Shown here: positions 9,226-18,599 of the stretch, one piece after another
Layout of the letters: the number at the start of each line of letters is the position of its first letter
How positions within the stretch are numbered: the first letter of the stretch is position 1
NCBI RefSeq assembly: GCF_000719115.1
Contig: NZ_JOEA01000008.1
Location: 280,145 to 344,144 of the forward strand
Origin: Lentzea albidocapillata
GTDB taxonomy: Bacteria; Actinomycetota; Actinomycetes; Mycobacteriales; Pseudonocardiaceae
Direction of reading: 5' to 3'
Length of the DNA: 64,000 nucleotides
The notes under the pieces: model-generated
Database searches by the model: none
Told to the model about the DNA's origin: nothing
What the model saw: only the letters and a program-made list of their open reading frames with translations
Program-made: the position numbers and the translations under genes

Positions 9226-9357
9226 AGTGTTGTTCCCCTTCCCGCTATGGGGATGCTAACCCCGCCGGAGTAACGCCCCAGCCACCGGGGTTCAAGTGTC
9301 CCCGCAGCTAACCGAGGCCGTACACGTGTCACATGCACGAACGTGGGTGAATGATCT

Positions 9358-9759
9358 TCACTCGTTCGAGGCCGTCCTGCCAGGGGTCGTACCGTCGGTC
9401 GGATCATCCCCGCGCTCCAGCGCGCGCCACATGTCCGTCTCGGGGTCGTGTGCGCGGGTCTTCTGCCCGCCCACCCCGATCTTCGGCATCCGAGCCCCCA
9501 GCGCCACCTGAAGCGCGCCGGAGGCCACCACGAGCACGCCTCCGGCGATCGCCAACCAGTGGCCGGAGAACGCCCCGGCGATGCCGACGACGACCAGCAA
9601 CGCGCCGAGGACCCGGCGCGTCACCCCGCTCAGCGCGACGACCGCCGCGACGGCCGCGAGGCAGAGCAACGCGACCGGCACCGAGCCGGCGCCCCAGAAG
9701 GCACCCGCCGCGCCCACGAGCAGGAGCGCGGCGATCCACAGCGGCGAGCTAGCTTTCAA
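9358..9759 (-). CDS. Trp biosynthesis-associated membrane protein
   Basis: Small membrane protein of 133 aa with about four hydrophobic segments between residues 5 and 90 and a charged C-terminal tail ([18 protein letters not shown]). This matches the family found between trpE and trpC in many actinobacteria (the Trp_oprn_chp type), whose function is unknown. A TTG start overlapping the end of trpE by 11 nt is the only start compatible with the conserved N-terminus, so coupling to trpE is likely. Confidence 0.85.
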   Translation of the reverse strand: MKASSPLWIAALLLVGAAGAFWGAGSVPVALLCLAAVAAVVALSGVTRRVLGALLVVVGIAGAFSGHWLAIAGGVLVVASGALQVALGARMPKIGVGGQKTRAHDPETDMWRALERGDDPTDGTTPGRTASNE

Positions 9760-11287
9760 CTGCCGGCGCCATCGTCTGTGCGGTGGCGATCGCGGCCAGC
9801 ACCGCGCCCGCCTTGTTCAGGCACTCGTTGTCCTCGGCCAGCGGGTCCGAGTCGGCCACGATGCCGCCACCGGCCTGCACGTACGCCACCCCGTCGCGCA
9901 CCAGGGCGGTACGGATGGCGATGGCGGTGTCCGCGTCCCCGGCGAAGTCGAAGTAGCCGACGACGCCGCCGTAGAGGCCGCGGCGCGTGGGCTCCAGTTC
10001 CTCGATGAGCTCCATCGCGCGCGGCTTGGGCGCACCGGACAGCGTCCCGGCCGGGAAGCAGGCCGCGACCGCGTCGTAGGCCGTCTTGCCCTCGGCCAGC
10101 TCACCGGTCACGGTCGACACGATGTGCATGACGTGGCTATACCGCTCGACCTTGAAGAAGTCGACGACGTGCACCGAACCCGGCTTGCAGACGCGCCCCA
10201 GGTCGTTGCGGCCGAGGTCGACGAGCATCAGGTGCTCGGCGCGTTCCTTGTGGTCCGCGAGGAGGTCCTTCTCCAGCAGGGCGTCTTCCTCGGGGTCCTC
10301 GCTGCGCCAGCGGGTGCCCGCGATCGGGTGCGTGGTCGCCTTGCCGTCGCGCACCGTGACCAGCGACTCCGGGCTGGACCCGACGATGTCGAACCCGTCG
10401 AGGCGCAGCAGGTACATGTACGGGCTGGGGTTCGTCGCGCGCAGCACCCGGTAGATGTCGAGCGCGTCGGCGTCCGTGTCGATCTCGAACCGCTGCGACA
10501 CGACGATCTGGAACGCCTCGCCCGCCCGGATGGCCTCCTTGGCCTTCTCGACGGCCGCGAAGTGCTCGGCCTGCGAGCGCCGGCGGCGGAACTCCGGCTT
10601 GGGCCGCGAGAAGACGGCGGCCGTCGGCGGCGCGGGCGTGTGCAGCGCCGTCGTCATCTCGTCGAGCCGGCGCACCGCGTCGTCGTACGCGGCGTCGACC
10701 CGTTCGGCCGAGTCGTCCCAGTTGATCGCGTTCGCGATGAGCGTGACGGTGCCCTCGTGGTGGTCGAGCGCGGCGAGGTCGGTCGCCAGCAGCATGACCA
10801 GCTCGGGGATCTTCAGGTCGTCCTCGGCGATGACGGGCAGCCGCTCCAGCCGCCGCACCGCGTCGTAGCCGATGTAGCCGACCATGCCGCCGGTCAGCGG
10901 GGGCATCCCGGGCAACGGGTCCGTGCGCAGCACCTCGATGGTCTCGCGCAACGCCTCCAGCGGGTCGCCGCCGTCGGGCAGGCCGACGGGCCGCGTACCC
11001 GTCCAGAACGCCTCACCGCCCGTCGCCGTGAGCGCCGCCGTCGACCGCACGCCGATGAACGACCAGCGCGACCAGGACCGCCCGTTCTCCGCCGACTCGA
11101 AGAGGAACGTGCCGGCCTGACTGGCCCCGAGCTTGCGGTACAGGCCGACCGGGGTCTCCGCGTCCGCGAGCAGCTTGCGGACCACCGGGATGACCCGGCG
11201 GTTGACCGCGAGCTCGCGGAACTCCTCACGCGTAGGACTCACAGTCCCCAGACCAGAGGCGGCCACAGCCCCGATGACGCTCACCAT
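9749..11287 (-). CDS. trpE: Anthranilate synthase component I
   Basis: Chorismate-using large subunit of anthranilate synthase (512 aa), the committed step to tryptophan. Conserved chorismate-enzyme blocks are present: [48 protein letters not shown], and [22 protein letters not shown]. The glutaminase subunit trpG and trpD are not in the window. Only 38 bp separate its ATG from the divergent TetR gene, so there is no room for a leader-peptide attenuator. Confidence 0.97.
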   Translation of the reverse strand: MVSVIGAVAASGLGTVSPTREEFRELAVNRRVIPVVRKLLADAETPVGLYRKLGASQAGTFLFESAENGRSWSRWSFIGVRSTAALTATGGEAFWTGTRPVGLPDGGDPLEALRETIEVLRTDPLPGMPPLTGGMVGYIGYDAVRRLERLPVIAEDDLKIPELVMLLATDLAALDHHEGTVTLIANAINWDDSAERVDAAYDDAVRRLDEMTTALHTPAPPTAAVFSRPKPEFRRRRSQAEHFAAVEKAKEAIRAGEAFQIVVSQRFEIDTDADALDIYRVLRATNPSPYMYLLRLDGFDIVGSSPESLVTVRDGKATTHPIAGTRWRSEDPEEDALLEKDLLADHKERAEHLMLVDLGRNDLGRVCKPGSVHVVDFFKVERYSHVMHIVSTVTGELAEGKTAYDAVAACFPAGTLSGAPKPRAMELIEELEPTRRGLYGGVVGYFDFAGDADTAIAIRTALVRDGVAYVQAGGGIVADSDPLAEDNECLNKAGAVLAAIATAQTMAPAVES

Positions 11288-11291
11288 GCCG

Positions 11292-11323
11292 ACAATTGTT
11301 GCATAAATTCAACATCTGTTGAA
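11292..11323. promoter_or_regulatory. Shared trpE/TetR control region
   Basis: The 38-bp divergent gap contains the inverted repeat TTCAAC-ATCT-GTTGAA (11308-11323) and the 8-bp palindrome ACAATTGT (11292-11299). A CATAAA hexamer at 11302-11307 could serve as a -10 for the TetR gene. Any protein on these sites would cover both promoters, so the TetR protein is the natural candidate ligand. Confidence 0.5.
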
Positions 11324-11325
11324 CT

Positions 11326-11937
11326 ATGGCCCTCGTGGAGCAAGTCAACCAGAAACGCCGAGGCCGCCGTGCCGCGGGCGAGGACACCAAGGCCGCGCTC
11401 GTCGCAGCGGCCCGCGAGGTGTTCGTCGAGAAGGGCTACGACGGCGCCACGGTACGCGCGATCGCCGCCAAGGCAGGCGTGGACGCCGCGATGGTCAACC
11501 ACTGGTTCGGCGGCAAGGAAGGCCTGTTCGCGCAGTCGGTGCTGCAGCTCCCGTTCGACCCGGCCGAGATCCTCAAGCGCATCCTCGACGGACCGGCCGA
11601 AGAGGCGGGCGAACGCATCGTGCGCACCTTCGTGACGGTGTGGGACGCGACCGGCGGCGGCACGTTCGCGGCTCTGATCCGCAGCGTCACCAGCCAGCCG
11701 GAGGTGGCGGGCGCCCTGAAGTCGTTCCTCATCAACGCGATCTTCAAGAACGTGCTCACGGCGCTCGACGCCGAGCAGCACGAACTCCGGGCCACGTTGT
11801 GCGCGACCCAGATGGTCGGGCTCGGCATCGTCCGGTACGTCGTGCAGTTCGAGCCGCTGGCGTCGACCGACCTGGAGACCGTGGTCCGAACCGTCGCCCC
11901 GAACCTCCAGCGCTACCTCACCGGCGACCTCGACTAG
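11326..11937 (+). CDS. TetR family transcriptional regulator, divergent from trpE
   Basis: One-component regulator of 203 aa. The N-terminal TetR helix-turn-helix spans about residues 20-66 (ALVAAAREVFVEKGYDGATVRAIA, then AMVNHWFGGKEGLFA). The C-terminal ligand domain has no specific identity. Its position suggests self-regulation and possibly control of trpE, but the ligand is unknown. The gene ends 4 bp before the convergent hisI. Confidence 0.88.
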   Translation: MALVEQVNQKRRGRRAAGEDTKAALVAAAREVFVEKGYDGATVRAIAAKAGVDAAMVNHWFGGKEGLFAQSVLQLPFDPAEILKRILDGPAEEAGERIVRTFVTVWDATGGGTFAALIRSVTSQPEVAGALKSFLINAIFKNVLTALDAEQHELRATLCATQMVGLGIVRYVVQFEPLASTDLETVVRTVAPNLQRYLTGDLD

Positions 11938-11941
11938 AGCA

Positions 11942-12292
11942 TCACGCGTCGGCGAGCAGCACCGTGGCGTCGAAGCACGTGCGGTCGCCCGTGTGGCAGG
12001 CGGCGCCGGCCTGGTCGACGGTCAGCAGCAGCGTGTCGCCGTCGCAGTCGAGCCTGACCTCGTGCACGTACTGGGTGTGCCCGGAGGTCTCGCCCTTCAC
12101 CCACAGCTGCCGGCGGCTGCGCGAGTAGTACGTCGCGCGGCGGGTGGTGAGGGTGCGGTGCAGTGCCTCGTCGTCCATCCACGCCACCATGAGCACCTCA
12201 CCGGTACCGCGCTGCTGGGCGACCGCGCACACCAGGCCGTCCGGGGTGCGCTTGAGCCTGTCGGCGATGGCGGGATCGAGCGGGTTGCTCAA
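11942..12292 (-). CDS. hisI: Phosphoribosyl-AMP cyclohydrolase
   Basis: Zn enzyme of histidine synthesis (116 aa) that opens the purine ring of PR-AMP. Family motifs are [31 protein letters not shown] and the metal-binding Cys/Asp segment with DCDGDTLLL and [10 protein letters not shown]. No HisE domain is fused. The TTG start overlaps the stop of the preceding membrane gene (TTGA), so it ends the hisF-membrane gene-hisI unit. Confidence 0.95.
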   Translation of the reverse strand: MSNPLDPAIADRLKRTPDGLVCAVAQQRGTGEVLMVAWMDDEALHRTLTTRRATYYSRSRRQLWVKGETSGHTQYVHEVRLDCDGDTLLLTVDQAGAACHTGDRTCFDATVLLADA

Positions 12293-12648
12293 CGGGGACC
12301 TCCCAGGTGTTCACGAGCCGGTCCGGTGTTGAGCAGGACCACTCCGTAGATGTGCACAGCGGACAGCACTCCGGACGCGACGCGGGTCCACGCCGGTCCC
12401 TCGGCCAGCACGATGACGAGGTGCAGCAGCGCGACGAGGACGAACACGATCATCGCCGGGTAGTGCATGAACCGGAGCCTGATGAGCAGCGCCGCCGCGA
12501 CGGGCAGCTCGAGGATCGCGATGAACGACGGCAGCTTCAGCACGTCCGCGTCGCCGGTCGAGCGCCACAGGACCAGGCCGATCACGAAGAACACCAGGGC
12601 GCCACCGAAGGCGACCGCCGAGGCGACCCGCACCTCGACCGGTTTCAT
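12289..12648 (-). CDS. Small four-helix membrane protein between hisF and hisI
   Basis: Membrane protein of 119 aa with four hydrophobic stretches (about residues 8-28, 41-57, 63-82 and 88-107). The ATG at 12648 overlaps the hisF stop (ATGA), and its own stop overlaps the hisI start. It is therefore translationally locked into the his unit. The family is unrecognised; similar genes occur between hisF and hisI in other actinobacteria. No enzymatic motif is visible. Confidence 0.75.
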   Translation of the reverse strand: MKPVEVRVASAVAFGGALVFFVIGLVLWRSTGDADVLKLPSFIAILELPVAAALLIRLRFMHYPAMIVFVLVALLHLVIVLAEGPAWTRVASGVLSAVHIYGVVLLNTGPAREHLGGPR

Positions 12649-13403
12649 CGCACCACGACGCCGGCTTGACGCAGGCCGTCCTTGACCTCGCTGATGCGGA
12701 GCTGGCCGAAGTGGAAGACGCTCGCGGCGAGCACGGCGTCGGCGCCCGCGGCGACAGCCGGCGGGAAGTGGTCGATCGCGCCCGCGCCGCCGCTCGCGAT
12801 CAGCGGGACGTCGACCTCGCGGCGCACCAGTTCGAGGAGTTCGAGGTCGAAGCCGGCCTTGGTGCCGTCGGCGTCCATCGAGTTCAGCAGGATCTCGCCG
12901 ACGCCCAGCTCCTGGCCCTTCGCGGCCCAGGCGATCGCGTCGATGCCGGTGCCGTTGCGGCCGCCGTGCGTCGTGACCTCGAAGCCGGTGCCGCCGGGCA
13001 CTCGCCGTGCGTCGACCGACAGCACGATGCACTGCGCGCCGTACCGCTCCGAGCACTCCTTGAGCAGCTCGGGGCGTGCGATGGCGGCGGTGTTGAGGCT
13101 GACCTTGTCCGCGCCCGCGCGGAGCAGCTTGTTGACGTCCTCGGGACTGCGCACGCCGCCGCCGACCGTGAGGGGGATGAACACCTGCTCGGCCGTGCGG
13201 CGGACGACGTCGAACGTCGTCTCCCGGTCGCCGCTGCTCGCCGTCACGTCGAGGAACGTCAGCTCGTCCGCGCCCTCGGCGTCGTACGCCCTGGCAAGCT
13301 CGACGGGATCGCCCGCGTCGACGAGGTTGGTGAAGTTGACACCCTTCACCACCCGGCCGCGGTCGACGTCGAGACAGGGGATGACACGGACCGCGACTGA
13401 CAT
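12645..13403 (-). CDS. hisF: Imidazole glycerol phosphate synthase, cyclase subunit
   Basis: TIM-barrel subunit (252 aa) that uses ammonia from HisH to make imidazole glycerol phosphate and AICAR. Catalytic aspartates sit in [18 protein letters not shown] and [15 protein letters not shown]. Phosphate-binding motifs GGGVRSPED and [11 protein letters not shown] are intact. The ATG is preceded at 7 nt by TAGGCT, so the mRNA is probably leaderless. hisH lies about 4 kb upstream rather than adjacent. Confidence 0.97.
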   Translation of the reverse strand: MSVAVRVIPCLDVDRGRVVKGVNFTNLVDAGDPVELARAYDAEGADELTFLDVTASSGDRETTFDVVRRTAEQVFIPLTVGGGVRSPEDVNKLLRAGADKVSLNTAAIARPELLKECSERYGAQCIVLSVDARRVPGGTGFEVTTHGGRNGTGIDAIAWAAKGQELGVGEILLNSMDADGTKAGFDLELLELVRREVDVPLIASGGAGAIDHFPPAVAAGADAVLAASVFHFGQLRISEVKDGLRQAGVVVR

Positions 13404-13410
13404 GCGGGAA

Positions 13411-13416
13411 AGCCTA
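13411..13416 (-). promoter_or_regulatory. hisF -10 hexamer (leaderless)
   Basis: The minus strand reads TAGGCT, then 7 nt, then the hisF ATG. The same TAGGCT-N7-ATG layout occurs at hisD and at 27807-27822. No clear -35 is seen. Confidence 0.55.
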
Positions 13417-13434
13417 CAAGGCAGGCCCGGGGAC

Positions 13435-13440
13435 TACGCT
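13435..13440 (+). promoter_or_regulatory. -10 hexamer for the PPOX-class gene
   Basis: TACGCT lies 8 nt before the ATG at 13449, consistent with a leaderless or near-leaderless transcript. It sits back-to-back with the hisF promoter. Confidence 0.4.
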
Positions 13441-13448
13441 GCGGCGCC

Positions 13449-13829
13449 ATGATCACCGAGTTGGGCGAGGGCAAGTACCTGCTGCTGACGACGTTCCGCA
13501 AGGACGGCACCCCGGTACCCACCCCGGTCTGGGTCGTGCCGGGTGAGAGCGACGACGTCATCTACGCCTGGAGCGCGCGGGACACCGGCAAGGTCAAGCG
13601 GATCCGCCGCAACGGCGACGTGGAGATCGGGCCGTGCGACGTCCGCGGCAACCCGAAGGGCGCGTCGGTCAAGGCGCACGCGGCGCTGGTGGACGACGAC
13701 GAGAGCGACGTCGTGCGGTCGCGGATCTCGAAGAAGTACGGGCTGTTCGGATGGTTCACGGTGTTCGGCAGCAAGCTTCGGCGCGGGCGGACCGGGTCGG
13801 TGGGTATCCGGATCACCGGGGCGAGCTGA
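13449..13829 (+). CDS. PPOX-class F420-dependent oxidoreductase-like protein
   Basis: Small split-barrel flavin/deazaflavin-binding protein (126 aa) of the pyridoxamine 5'-phosphate oxidase superfamily. It resembles mycobacterial Rv2061-type proteins that use F420. Visible features are LLLTTFRKDGTPVPTPVWVV at the start, the cofactor-facing SARDTGKVKRIRRNGDVEIGPCD segment and GSVGIRIT at the end. The substrate is unknown. It lies as a single gene between hisF and the palindrome array. Confidence 0.78.
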   Translation: MITELGEGKYLLLTTFRKDGTPVPTPVWVVPGESDDVIYAWSARDTGKVKRIRRNGDVEIGPCDVRGNPKGASVKAHAALVDDDESDVVRSRISKKYGLFGWFTVFGSKLRRGRTGSVGIRITGAS

Positions 13830-13847
13830 CCGGTAGACGCCCGTCAA

Positions 13848-13955
13848 TCAATGTCGAGTCCACGTTGATGATGCCGGTCCACGTTGACGAGGCGGATCAA
13901 CGTTGATTTCGCGCGTCCATGTCGACTCAACGTCGACCGGACGCGTCGACATCGA
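13848..13955. repeat. Array of ten-base palindromic elements with 19-bp phasing
   Basis: Seven copies of a motif near TCMAYGTYGA start at 13848, 13859, 13878, 13897, 13916, 13927 and 13946. Copies at 13859 and 13878 are identical (TCCACGTTGA); 13897 is the perfect palindrome TCAACGTTGA; 13946 (TCGACATCGA) is the weakest. Start-to-start steps are 11, 19, 19, 19, 11 and 19 bp. The array lies just before the promoter of the HTH/Clp-N gene. It looks like a multi-site operator for cooperative binding. Confidence 0.7.
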
Positions 13956-13968
13956 GCCTGGGTTGAGC

Positions 13969-14014
13969 GTCAACTCTAGGTTGACCCGAAACTCAGCGTC
14001 AACCTAGAGTTGAC
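13969..14014. promoter_or_regulatory. Perfect 17-bp inverted repeat containing the promoter of the HTH/Clp-N gene
   Basis: GTCAACTCTAGGTTGAC (13969-13985) and its exact reverse complement GTCAACCTAGAGTTGAC (13998-14014) are separated by 12 bp. Each arm is itself nearly palindromic. The left arm supplies a -35 (TTGACC, 13981-13986) and the right arm a -10 (TAGAGT, 14005-14010), with an 18-bp spacer. The ATG follows 6 nt after the -10. Occupancy of either arm would block transcription, which suggests tight autoregulation. Confidence 0.7.
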
Positions 14015-14016
14015 GG

Positions 14017-14718
14017 ATGATCCAGTTGACCGACCTCATCGTCACGGTCGCTCAAGAAGCAGACGACGCTCTCCTGCGCCTGGCCAAGGCCGTCGAGATG
14101 AGTAGCCAGCTCAGCGAACTCGGCGACCACCTGATCGGCCACTTCGTGGACGAGGCGCGGCGGGGCGGGGCGAGCTGGGCCGAGATCGGCGAGAGCCTCG
14201 GCGTCACGAAGCAGGCCGCGCAGAAGCGGTTCGTGCCCAGGGAGTCGCCGGAGCTCAGCAAGCCGAGCACAGAGCGCTACACCCAGCGGTCGCGACGGGT
14301 CATCGCGCTGGCGAGGCACCACGCGCGGTTCAGCGAGCGGATCGGCACCGAGCATCTGCTGCTCGGGCTGCTCGACGAGTCGGCCGGCCTCGCGGCCAAG
14401 ACCATCGCGAAGCTGGAGTCGGGCGACGGCAGCACGCGCATCGCGACCCTCAACCGGCTCGACTCAGAGGCCAAGCAGCGGCCGGAGAAGCAGCCGTACA
14501 CGACGCACTGCAAGAAGGCCCTGGAACTGGCCGTGCGTGAGGCGCTCCGGATGGGCCACATGTTCATCGGCACCGAGCACATCCTGCTCGGCGTGTTGCT
14601 GGAGGCCGACGGAACCGCGGCCGACGTGCTGCACAACACAGGTGTGACGCACGCGGCCGCGGCCGCTCATGTGGAAGCCGTGGTCAACGGACCGCAGCGA
14701 GTGCTTCCGGGAGCGTGA
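14017..14718 (+). CDS. HTH protein with two Clp-N repeats
   Basis: Protein of 233 aa with three parts. A coiled N-terminus with a helix-turn-helix at about 54-72 ([19 protein letters not shown]) precedes two copies of the Clp N-terminal repeat, at about 88-133 (ending [14 protein letters not shown]) and 161-208 ([14 protein letters not shown]). There is no AAA+ ATPase domain, so it is not a ClpA/ClpC chaperone. Known Clp-N domains recognise substrates or adaptors, so this may couple a proteolysis-related or stress ligand to DNA binding. The upstream palindromes are its likely target (inference). The last 35 bp overlap the end of priA. Confidence 0.85.
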   Translation: MIQLTDLIVTVAQEADDALLRLAKAVEMSSQLSELGDHLIGHFVDEARRGGASWAEIGESLGVTKQAAQKRFVPRESPELSKPSTERYTQRSRRVIALARHHARFSERIGTEHLLLGLLDESAGLAAKTIAKLESGDGSTRIATLNRLDSEAKQRPEKQPYTTHCKKALELAVREALRMGHMFIGTEHILLGVLLEADGTAADVLHNTGVTHAAAAAHVEAVVNGPQRVLPGA

Positions 14719-15415
14719 AGGCGCCGGCGTACAGGGCCTTGCCGATGATCGAGCCCTCGACGCCGTCGCGTGACAGCTTCGAGAGCGCGACCAGGTCGTC
14801 CACAGTGGACACGCCGCCGGACGCGATCACCGGGGCGTCGGTGCGGGCGCAGACCTCGCTCAGCAGCTCCAGGTTCGGGCCCGTCAGCGTGCCGTCCTTC
14901 GACACGTCGGTGACCACGTAACGCGTGCAGCCGTCGCGGTCGAGCCGGTCGAGGACCTCCCAGAGGTCGCCGCCGTCCGACGTCCAGCCGCGGCCCTTGA
15001 CCCGGTGGCCCTGCTCGGTGATGCGGACGTCGAGGCCCACCGCGATCTTCTCGCCGTACGCCGCCAGCGCCTTCGCGCACCACTCCGGGTCTTCCAGCGC
15101 GGCCGTGCCCAGGTTCACGCGGGCGCAGCCGGTGGCCAGGGCGGCCTCCAGCGACGCGTCGTCGCGGATGCCGCCGGACAGCTCCACCTTCACGTCCAGC
15201 TCGCCGACGACGCGGGCGATCAGCTCGCGGTTGGAGCCGCGGCCGAACGCCGCGTCGAGGTCGACGAGATGGATCCACTCCGCCCCGTCGCGCTGCCACT
15301 GCAGGGCAGCGTCGAGCGGCTCGCCGTAGTTCGTCTCGGTACCGGCTTCGCCCTGCACGAGCCGGACGGCGCGACCGTCGGCCACGTCAACAGCGGGGAG
15401 GAGTGTGAACGTCAC
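14684..15415 (-). CDS. priA: Bifunctional HisA/TrpF isomerase (PriA)
   Basis: TIM-barrel Amadori isomerase of 243 aa that acts on ProFAR in histidine synthesis and, in actinobacteria, also on PRA in tryptophan synthesis. The first catalytic Asp is in [15 protein letters not shown] and the second in [13 protein letters not shown]. The [14 protein letters not shown] segment matches the tryptophan-containing loop characteristic of PriA. No trpF occurs in the window, which supports the dual role. The GTG start overlaps the stop of the glycosidase-like gene. Confidence 0.95.
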   Translation of the reverse strand: MTFTLLPAVDVADGRAVRLVQGEAGTETNYGEPLDAALQWQRDGAEWIHLVDLDAAFGRGSNRELIARVVGELDVKVELSGGIRDDASLEAALATGCARVNLGTAALEDPEWCAKALAAYGEKIAVGLDVRITEQGHRVKGRGWTSDGGDLWEVLDRLDRDGCTRYVVTDVSKDGTLTGPNLELLSEVCARTDAPVIASGGVSTVDDLVALSKLSRDGVEGSIIGKALYAGAFTLPEALAAVR

Positions 15416-16956
15416 CCGAGCAGCCTAGCGTCCCCCAGCACAAGGGCGGCCACGCGCTCCTGGGCCGCCGTGGCCCGCGGGAACTTCGACGGGACCGGCG
15501 TGCCGGGGCCGGTCGCGGCAGGTCCGACGCCGGTCCAGGGCCCGAAGACCATGATCCCGACGAACGCGGGGTGCTGCCGTGCCAGCGCCATGTACAGGTA
15601 CTGGGTGCTTTCGAGGTCCGCGTCGGTCCTGTCCGCGCACCACGACTGGGGCGCGGCCTCGGGGAGCAGGAACAGCTCCTTGCCCGGCGCGCGCTCCGCC
15701 AGCTTGGTCATGCGCGCGTCCAGCGCCTCGTACCCGGTGCAGTACTCGTCGAAGCCGACCCAGTCGACGGCGGCGGGCACGGTGAAGGCGTCGTCGACCC
15801 GGATACCCGCCTCGATCAGCATGACCTTCCTGTCCGGGAACGTGTTCTTGATCCGCTGAGCCGAGAACTCGACGTCGGCGAAGCGCGCGCCGTGGTGGAA
15901 CGGCTCGTCCTGCAGCACGAACCCGGCCACGCGGTCGAGGTACGGCCGCACCTTCGAGGCGAGGACCTCCCAGCGCTCGGCGGCGTTCGGGTGCAGCGGG
16001 CAGCCGGCCGCGTCGCAGTCGAAGAACTCGTTGCCCGTGTGGACGACGCAACCCGCGGGGGCGCAGTCCCGCAGCACCTCGGGACGGTAGGCGTCGAAGT
16101 CGCTGATCTGCACCCAGTTCAGGTTGCTGCGACCGCGCACCTCGGGCAGGTGGTTGCCGCCGGCGGCGTTCAGCCGCGCGCCGAAATAGCCGTAGTAGCG
16201 CAGCTGGGACCCGGGAAGCTTGCGCAGGTCGTCGGAGTTCATCCGTTCGACGCGGAGGTCGTCGACGAGGCTGACGGTCCTGTTGTTGTCGGAGTAGCGG
16301 CCGAGGTAGATCCACAGCCGGTCGGTCGGCACCGCGGTGCCCAGCGTGATCGTCTTGCGCGTGCCGTTGACCGAGAGGCCGAGCGTCGATCCGGCCGGCG
16401 TCAGCGTCACGTCGAACGAGCCGTCGGACTTGGACGAGGCGAACGAGGGCAGGTTCGCGACGGACTTGCCGGCCTGGAAGACCTGAACGCCCCCGTTGGC
16501 GCGCACCAGGAAGCCGAGATCGATGTCCTGATTGGACACATAACCCCAGCTGTTCGCCGAACGTGCCAGCGCGATCGACGACCAGTCGCCGGACGTGCGG
16601 TCGCCCGCCACCGGCGTCAGCGTCGCCGAGATCGACGAACCGGTGGACGGCGCGTCGAGCCGCACGGCCGTCGTGCCGAGGTGCATCGACAGCTTGCCGC
16701 GGTGGTTCGGGTGGTTGACCTGCGCGTACCACGGGCGCGGCACATCACCGGTGTTCCACCTGCCGGACACTCGGCTGTAGGTGACGGCGCCGGTTCCCTG
16801 GCGCTGCTTGAGGTTGTCGTTCAGGCCGTAGGTGGGATCCGCGGTCACGGCACCATCGAAGTCGTCTTGGAACGGTGCCGGTGCGGCGTGCGCGCCCCCA
16901 GGCACGGCAACGAAGGCAGCCACGAGTGTGGCTACCGTCAGCAGTCGTGTGATCAC
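15412..16956 (-). CDS. Secreted glycoside-hydrolase-like protein inside the his operon
   Basis: Exported protein of 514 aa. A Sec signal peptide (about 1-26, ending GGAHAAPA) precedes a jelly-roll, lectin-like half (about 30-260). A TIM-barrel-like half follows (about 270-500) with acidic candidates in [10 protein letters not shown] and [13 protein letters not shown]. Cysteine-rich segments (CAPAGC, CDAAGC) suit an extracellular fold. The substrate is unknown; polysaccharide is a guess. The GTG at 16956 overlaps the hisH stop (GTGA) and its stop overlaps the priA start (GTGA), so it is fully embedded in a biosynthetic operon. The longer upstream frame would run into hisH and was rejected. Confidence 0.75.
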   Translation of the reverse strand: MITRLLTVATLVAAFVAVPGGAHAAPAPFQDDFDGAVTADPTYGLNDNLKQRQGTGAVTYSRVSGRWNTGDVPRPWYAQVNHPNHRGKLSMHLGTTAVRLDAPSTGSSISATLTPVAGDRTSGDWSSIALARSANSWGYVSNQDIDLGFLVRANGGVQVFQAGKSVANLPSFASSKSDGSFDVTLTPAGSTLGLSVNGTRKTITLGTAVPTDRLWIYLGRYSDNNRTVSLVDDLRVERMNSDDLRKLPGSQLRYYGYFGARLNAAGGNHLPEVRGRSNLNWVQISDFDAYRPEVLRDCAPAGCVVHTGNEFFDCDAAGCPLHPNAAERWEVLASKVRPYLDRVAGFVLQDEPFHHGARFADVEFSAQRIKNTFPDRKVMLIEAGIRVDDAFTVPAAVDWVGFDEYCTGYEALDARMTKLAERAPGKELFLLPEAAPQSWCADRTDADLESTQYLYMALARQHPAFVGIMVFGPWTGVGPAATGPGTPVPSKFPRATAAQERVAALVLGDARLLG

Positions 16957-17588
16957 GACAAGGTAGTCAACCAGTTCCGCAGCAGGTGCGCCCCGGCATC
17001 GCCGGACTTCTCCGGGTGGAACTGGGTCGCCCACAACGGGCCGTTCTCGACCGCCGCGACGAACTCGTCCCCCGCGTGGTCCGCCCACGTCACGAGCGGC
17101 GGCTTGAGGTGTTCGGCCGGCTCGAGCTCCCAGCGGCGCACGCCGTAGGAGTGCACGAAGTAGAACCGCGTGTCCTTGTCGAGGCCGGCGAAGAGCTTCG
17201 AATCCTCAGGCGCACGCACGGTGTTCCAGCCCATGTGCGGCACGATCGGCGCTTCGAGGCGCTCGACGGTGCCGGGCCACTCGCCGCAGCCCTCGGTCAG
17301 CACGCCGTGCTCGATGCCGCGTTCGAAGAGGATCTGCATGCCCACGCAGATGCCGAGCACCGGACGGCCGCCGGCGAGGCGCTCGCCGATGAGCCGGGCG
17401 CCCCGCACCGAGTTGAGGCCCTCCATGCACGCCGCGTAGGCACCGACGCCGGGCACGACCAGTCCGTCCGCCTCACGGACGGCTCGATGGTCCGACGTCA
17501 CCTCGACGTCGGCGCCGACGCGCTGAAGCGCGCGCTCGGCGGAGCGCAGGTTGCCGGATCCATAGTCAAGTACGACGACACGTGCCAC
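16953..17588 (-). CDS. hisH: Imidazole glycerol phosphate synthase, glutaminase subunit
   Basis: Class I glutamine amidotransferase (211 aa from this start) that supplies ammonia to HisF. The nucleophile Cys is in [14 protein letters not shown] and the His/Glu pair in QFHPEKSGD. Start choice: the GTG at 17588 places [13 protein letters not shown] at the N-terminus as in other HisH proteins and lies just after the upstream stop. A GTG at 17594 is an alternative. It overlaps the secreted gene downstream by 4 nt. Confidence 0.94.
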   Translation of the reverse strand: MARVVVLDYGSGNLRSAERALQRVGADVEVTSDHRAVREADGLVVPGVGAYAACMEGLNSVRGARLIGERLAGGRPVLGICVGMQILFERGIEHGVLTEGCGEWPGTVERLEAPIVPHMGWNTVRAPEDSKLFAGLDKDTRFYFVHSYGVRRWELEPAEHLKPPLVTWADHAGDEFVAAVENGPLWATQFHPEKSGDAGAHLLRNWLTTLS

Positions 17589-17598
17589 GCCCACCAGG

Positions 17599-18423
17599 CT
17601 AGTCGGTCGGGACGGCACCCTGCGTGACCGGTATGACCGGCAACACGGTGTTGATCGGTTTCGTGCGCACGAGCCGGCGCCTGAGCACGACCAGCAGCCC
17701 TACCAGCATCGCGAGCAGCAGGAGGACGACGAGGTAGTACACGACCGCCGGGATGTCGAAGATCACCGTCGCCGCGGCCGCCAGCACGATCAGCGGGCCG
17801 ATCAGCCAGAGCGGCCACAGTTGCGTGCGCGGCGGTTCGAGCGTCCGCAGCACGGCTTCCGCCCTGCCCTGCTCGGTGAGTTCCGCGACCCGCGCGACCT
17901 CGTGCAGCCCCGCCGCACGGAAGAAGTCCGGGATCGCCGCACGGCCGTTCCCGAAGTCGCGGATGCGTTCGAGCGTGCCCTTGCGGCCGGCCGCCGGGTA
18001 CAGCGCGGTGAGCTTGTCGATGGCGTCGAGCTGCCACTTCTCCTTCTCGCGCAGGTCGACCATGCCCGCGGTGGCGCGGTCGAAGGACCGGCCGACCGGC
18101 CCCGACTGCTTGGCCTGCGCCGACAGCCGCAGCACCGCCTCGCGCGATCCCCACATCGAGGCGCGGCCGAGCGACGTGGTGAACATGTAGAGCAGCGCGG
18201 CGTCGTCGTTCCACACGGCCAGGGCCGCGCCGCGCCCGATCTTGCGCACCCGGTTCGTCATGTACGCGGCCTCGCTGAGCTTGGTGCCCGGCGGAGGCAG
18301 CAGGACCGTGCCGGACTGCACCGGAACCAGCGCCGCGGGACCCACGTTGCCGCTGTGCATGGACTTCTGCAGCTCGGCGGCGTTCAACGGGGTCCAGATC
18401 AGCATTCTCACGACCAACATCAT
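17599..18423 (-). CDS. Unknown protein with two C-terminal TM helices
   Basis: Protein of 274 aa from an ATG at 18423 (ATGs at 18420 and 18405 are alternatives). A soluble N-terminal part of about 190 residues contains [28 protein letters not shown]. Two adjoining hydrophobic segments follow (about 205-250), then a basic tail. I do not recognise the family. It precedes hisH by 10 nt and is probably co-transcribed, but nothing in it suggests histidine metabolism. Confidence 0.65.
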   Translation of the reverse strand: MMLVVRMLIWTPLNAAELQKSMHSGNVGPAALVPVQSGTVLLPPPGTKLSEAAYMTNRVRKIGRGAALAVWNDDAALLYMFTTSLGRASMWGSREAVLRLSAQAKQSGPVGRSFDRATAGMVDLREKEKWQLDAIDKLTALYPAAGRKGTLERIRDFGNGRAAIPDFFRAAGLHEVARVAELTEQGRAEAVLRTLEPPRTQLWPLWLIGPLIVLAAAATVIFDIPAVVYYLVVLLLLAMLVGLLVVLRRRLVRTKPINTVLPVIPVTQGAVPTD

Positions 18424-18494
18424 TCCTGGTCGGCCTCGCGCGCCCGCACAGACATGCCAAAGACGTCCCGGACGTCCGTCCACAGCAGACGTGG

Positions 18495-18531
18495 GGTGTG
18501 CACGATCAGGATCGGCCTGATCGTGCACACC
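18495..18531 (-). terminator. Hairpin with 16-bp perfect arms after the transketolase genes
   Basis: GGTGTGCACGATCAGG and CCTGATCGTGCACACC flank a 5-nt loop (ATCGG). It lies about 70 bp past the transketolase stop and 70 bp before the next gene's start. This is where a terminator separating the SoxR/transketolase insert from hisH transcription would be. There is no T-tract, which is usual for this phylum. Confidence 0.65.
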
Positions 18532-18599
18532 GCCTCACCTCTTAAACGGCGCGAGAAGGCGCGCCGGTCCAGTCATCCCCCATGACTGCGAACATTTCT

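Noticed and set aside
9226..9357. Trp leader peptide/attenuator before trpC
   Set aside because: The gap has GC-rich inverted repeats, but the only short frame has a single Trp codon, so there is no support for ribosome-stalling control.
13848..13955. Reading the 19-bp-phased motifs as a CRISPR array or plasmid iterons
   Set aside because: Units are only 10 bp with 1-9 bp gaps and no spacers of CRISPR size; no replication initiator or partition gene adjoins.
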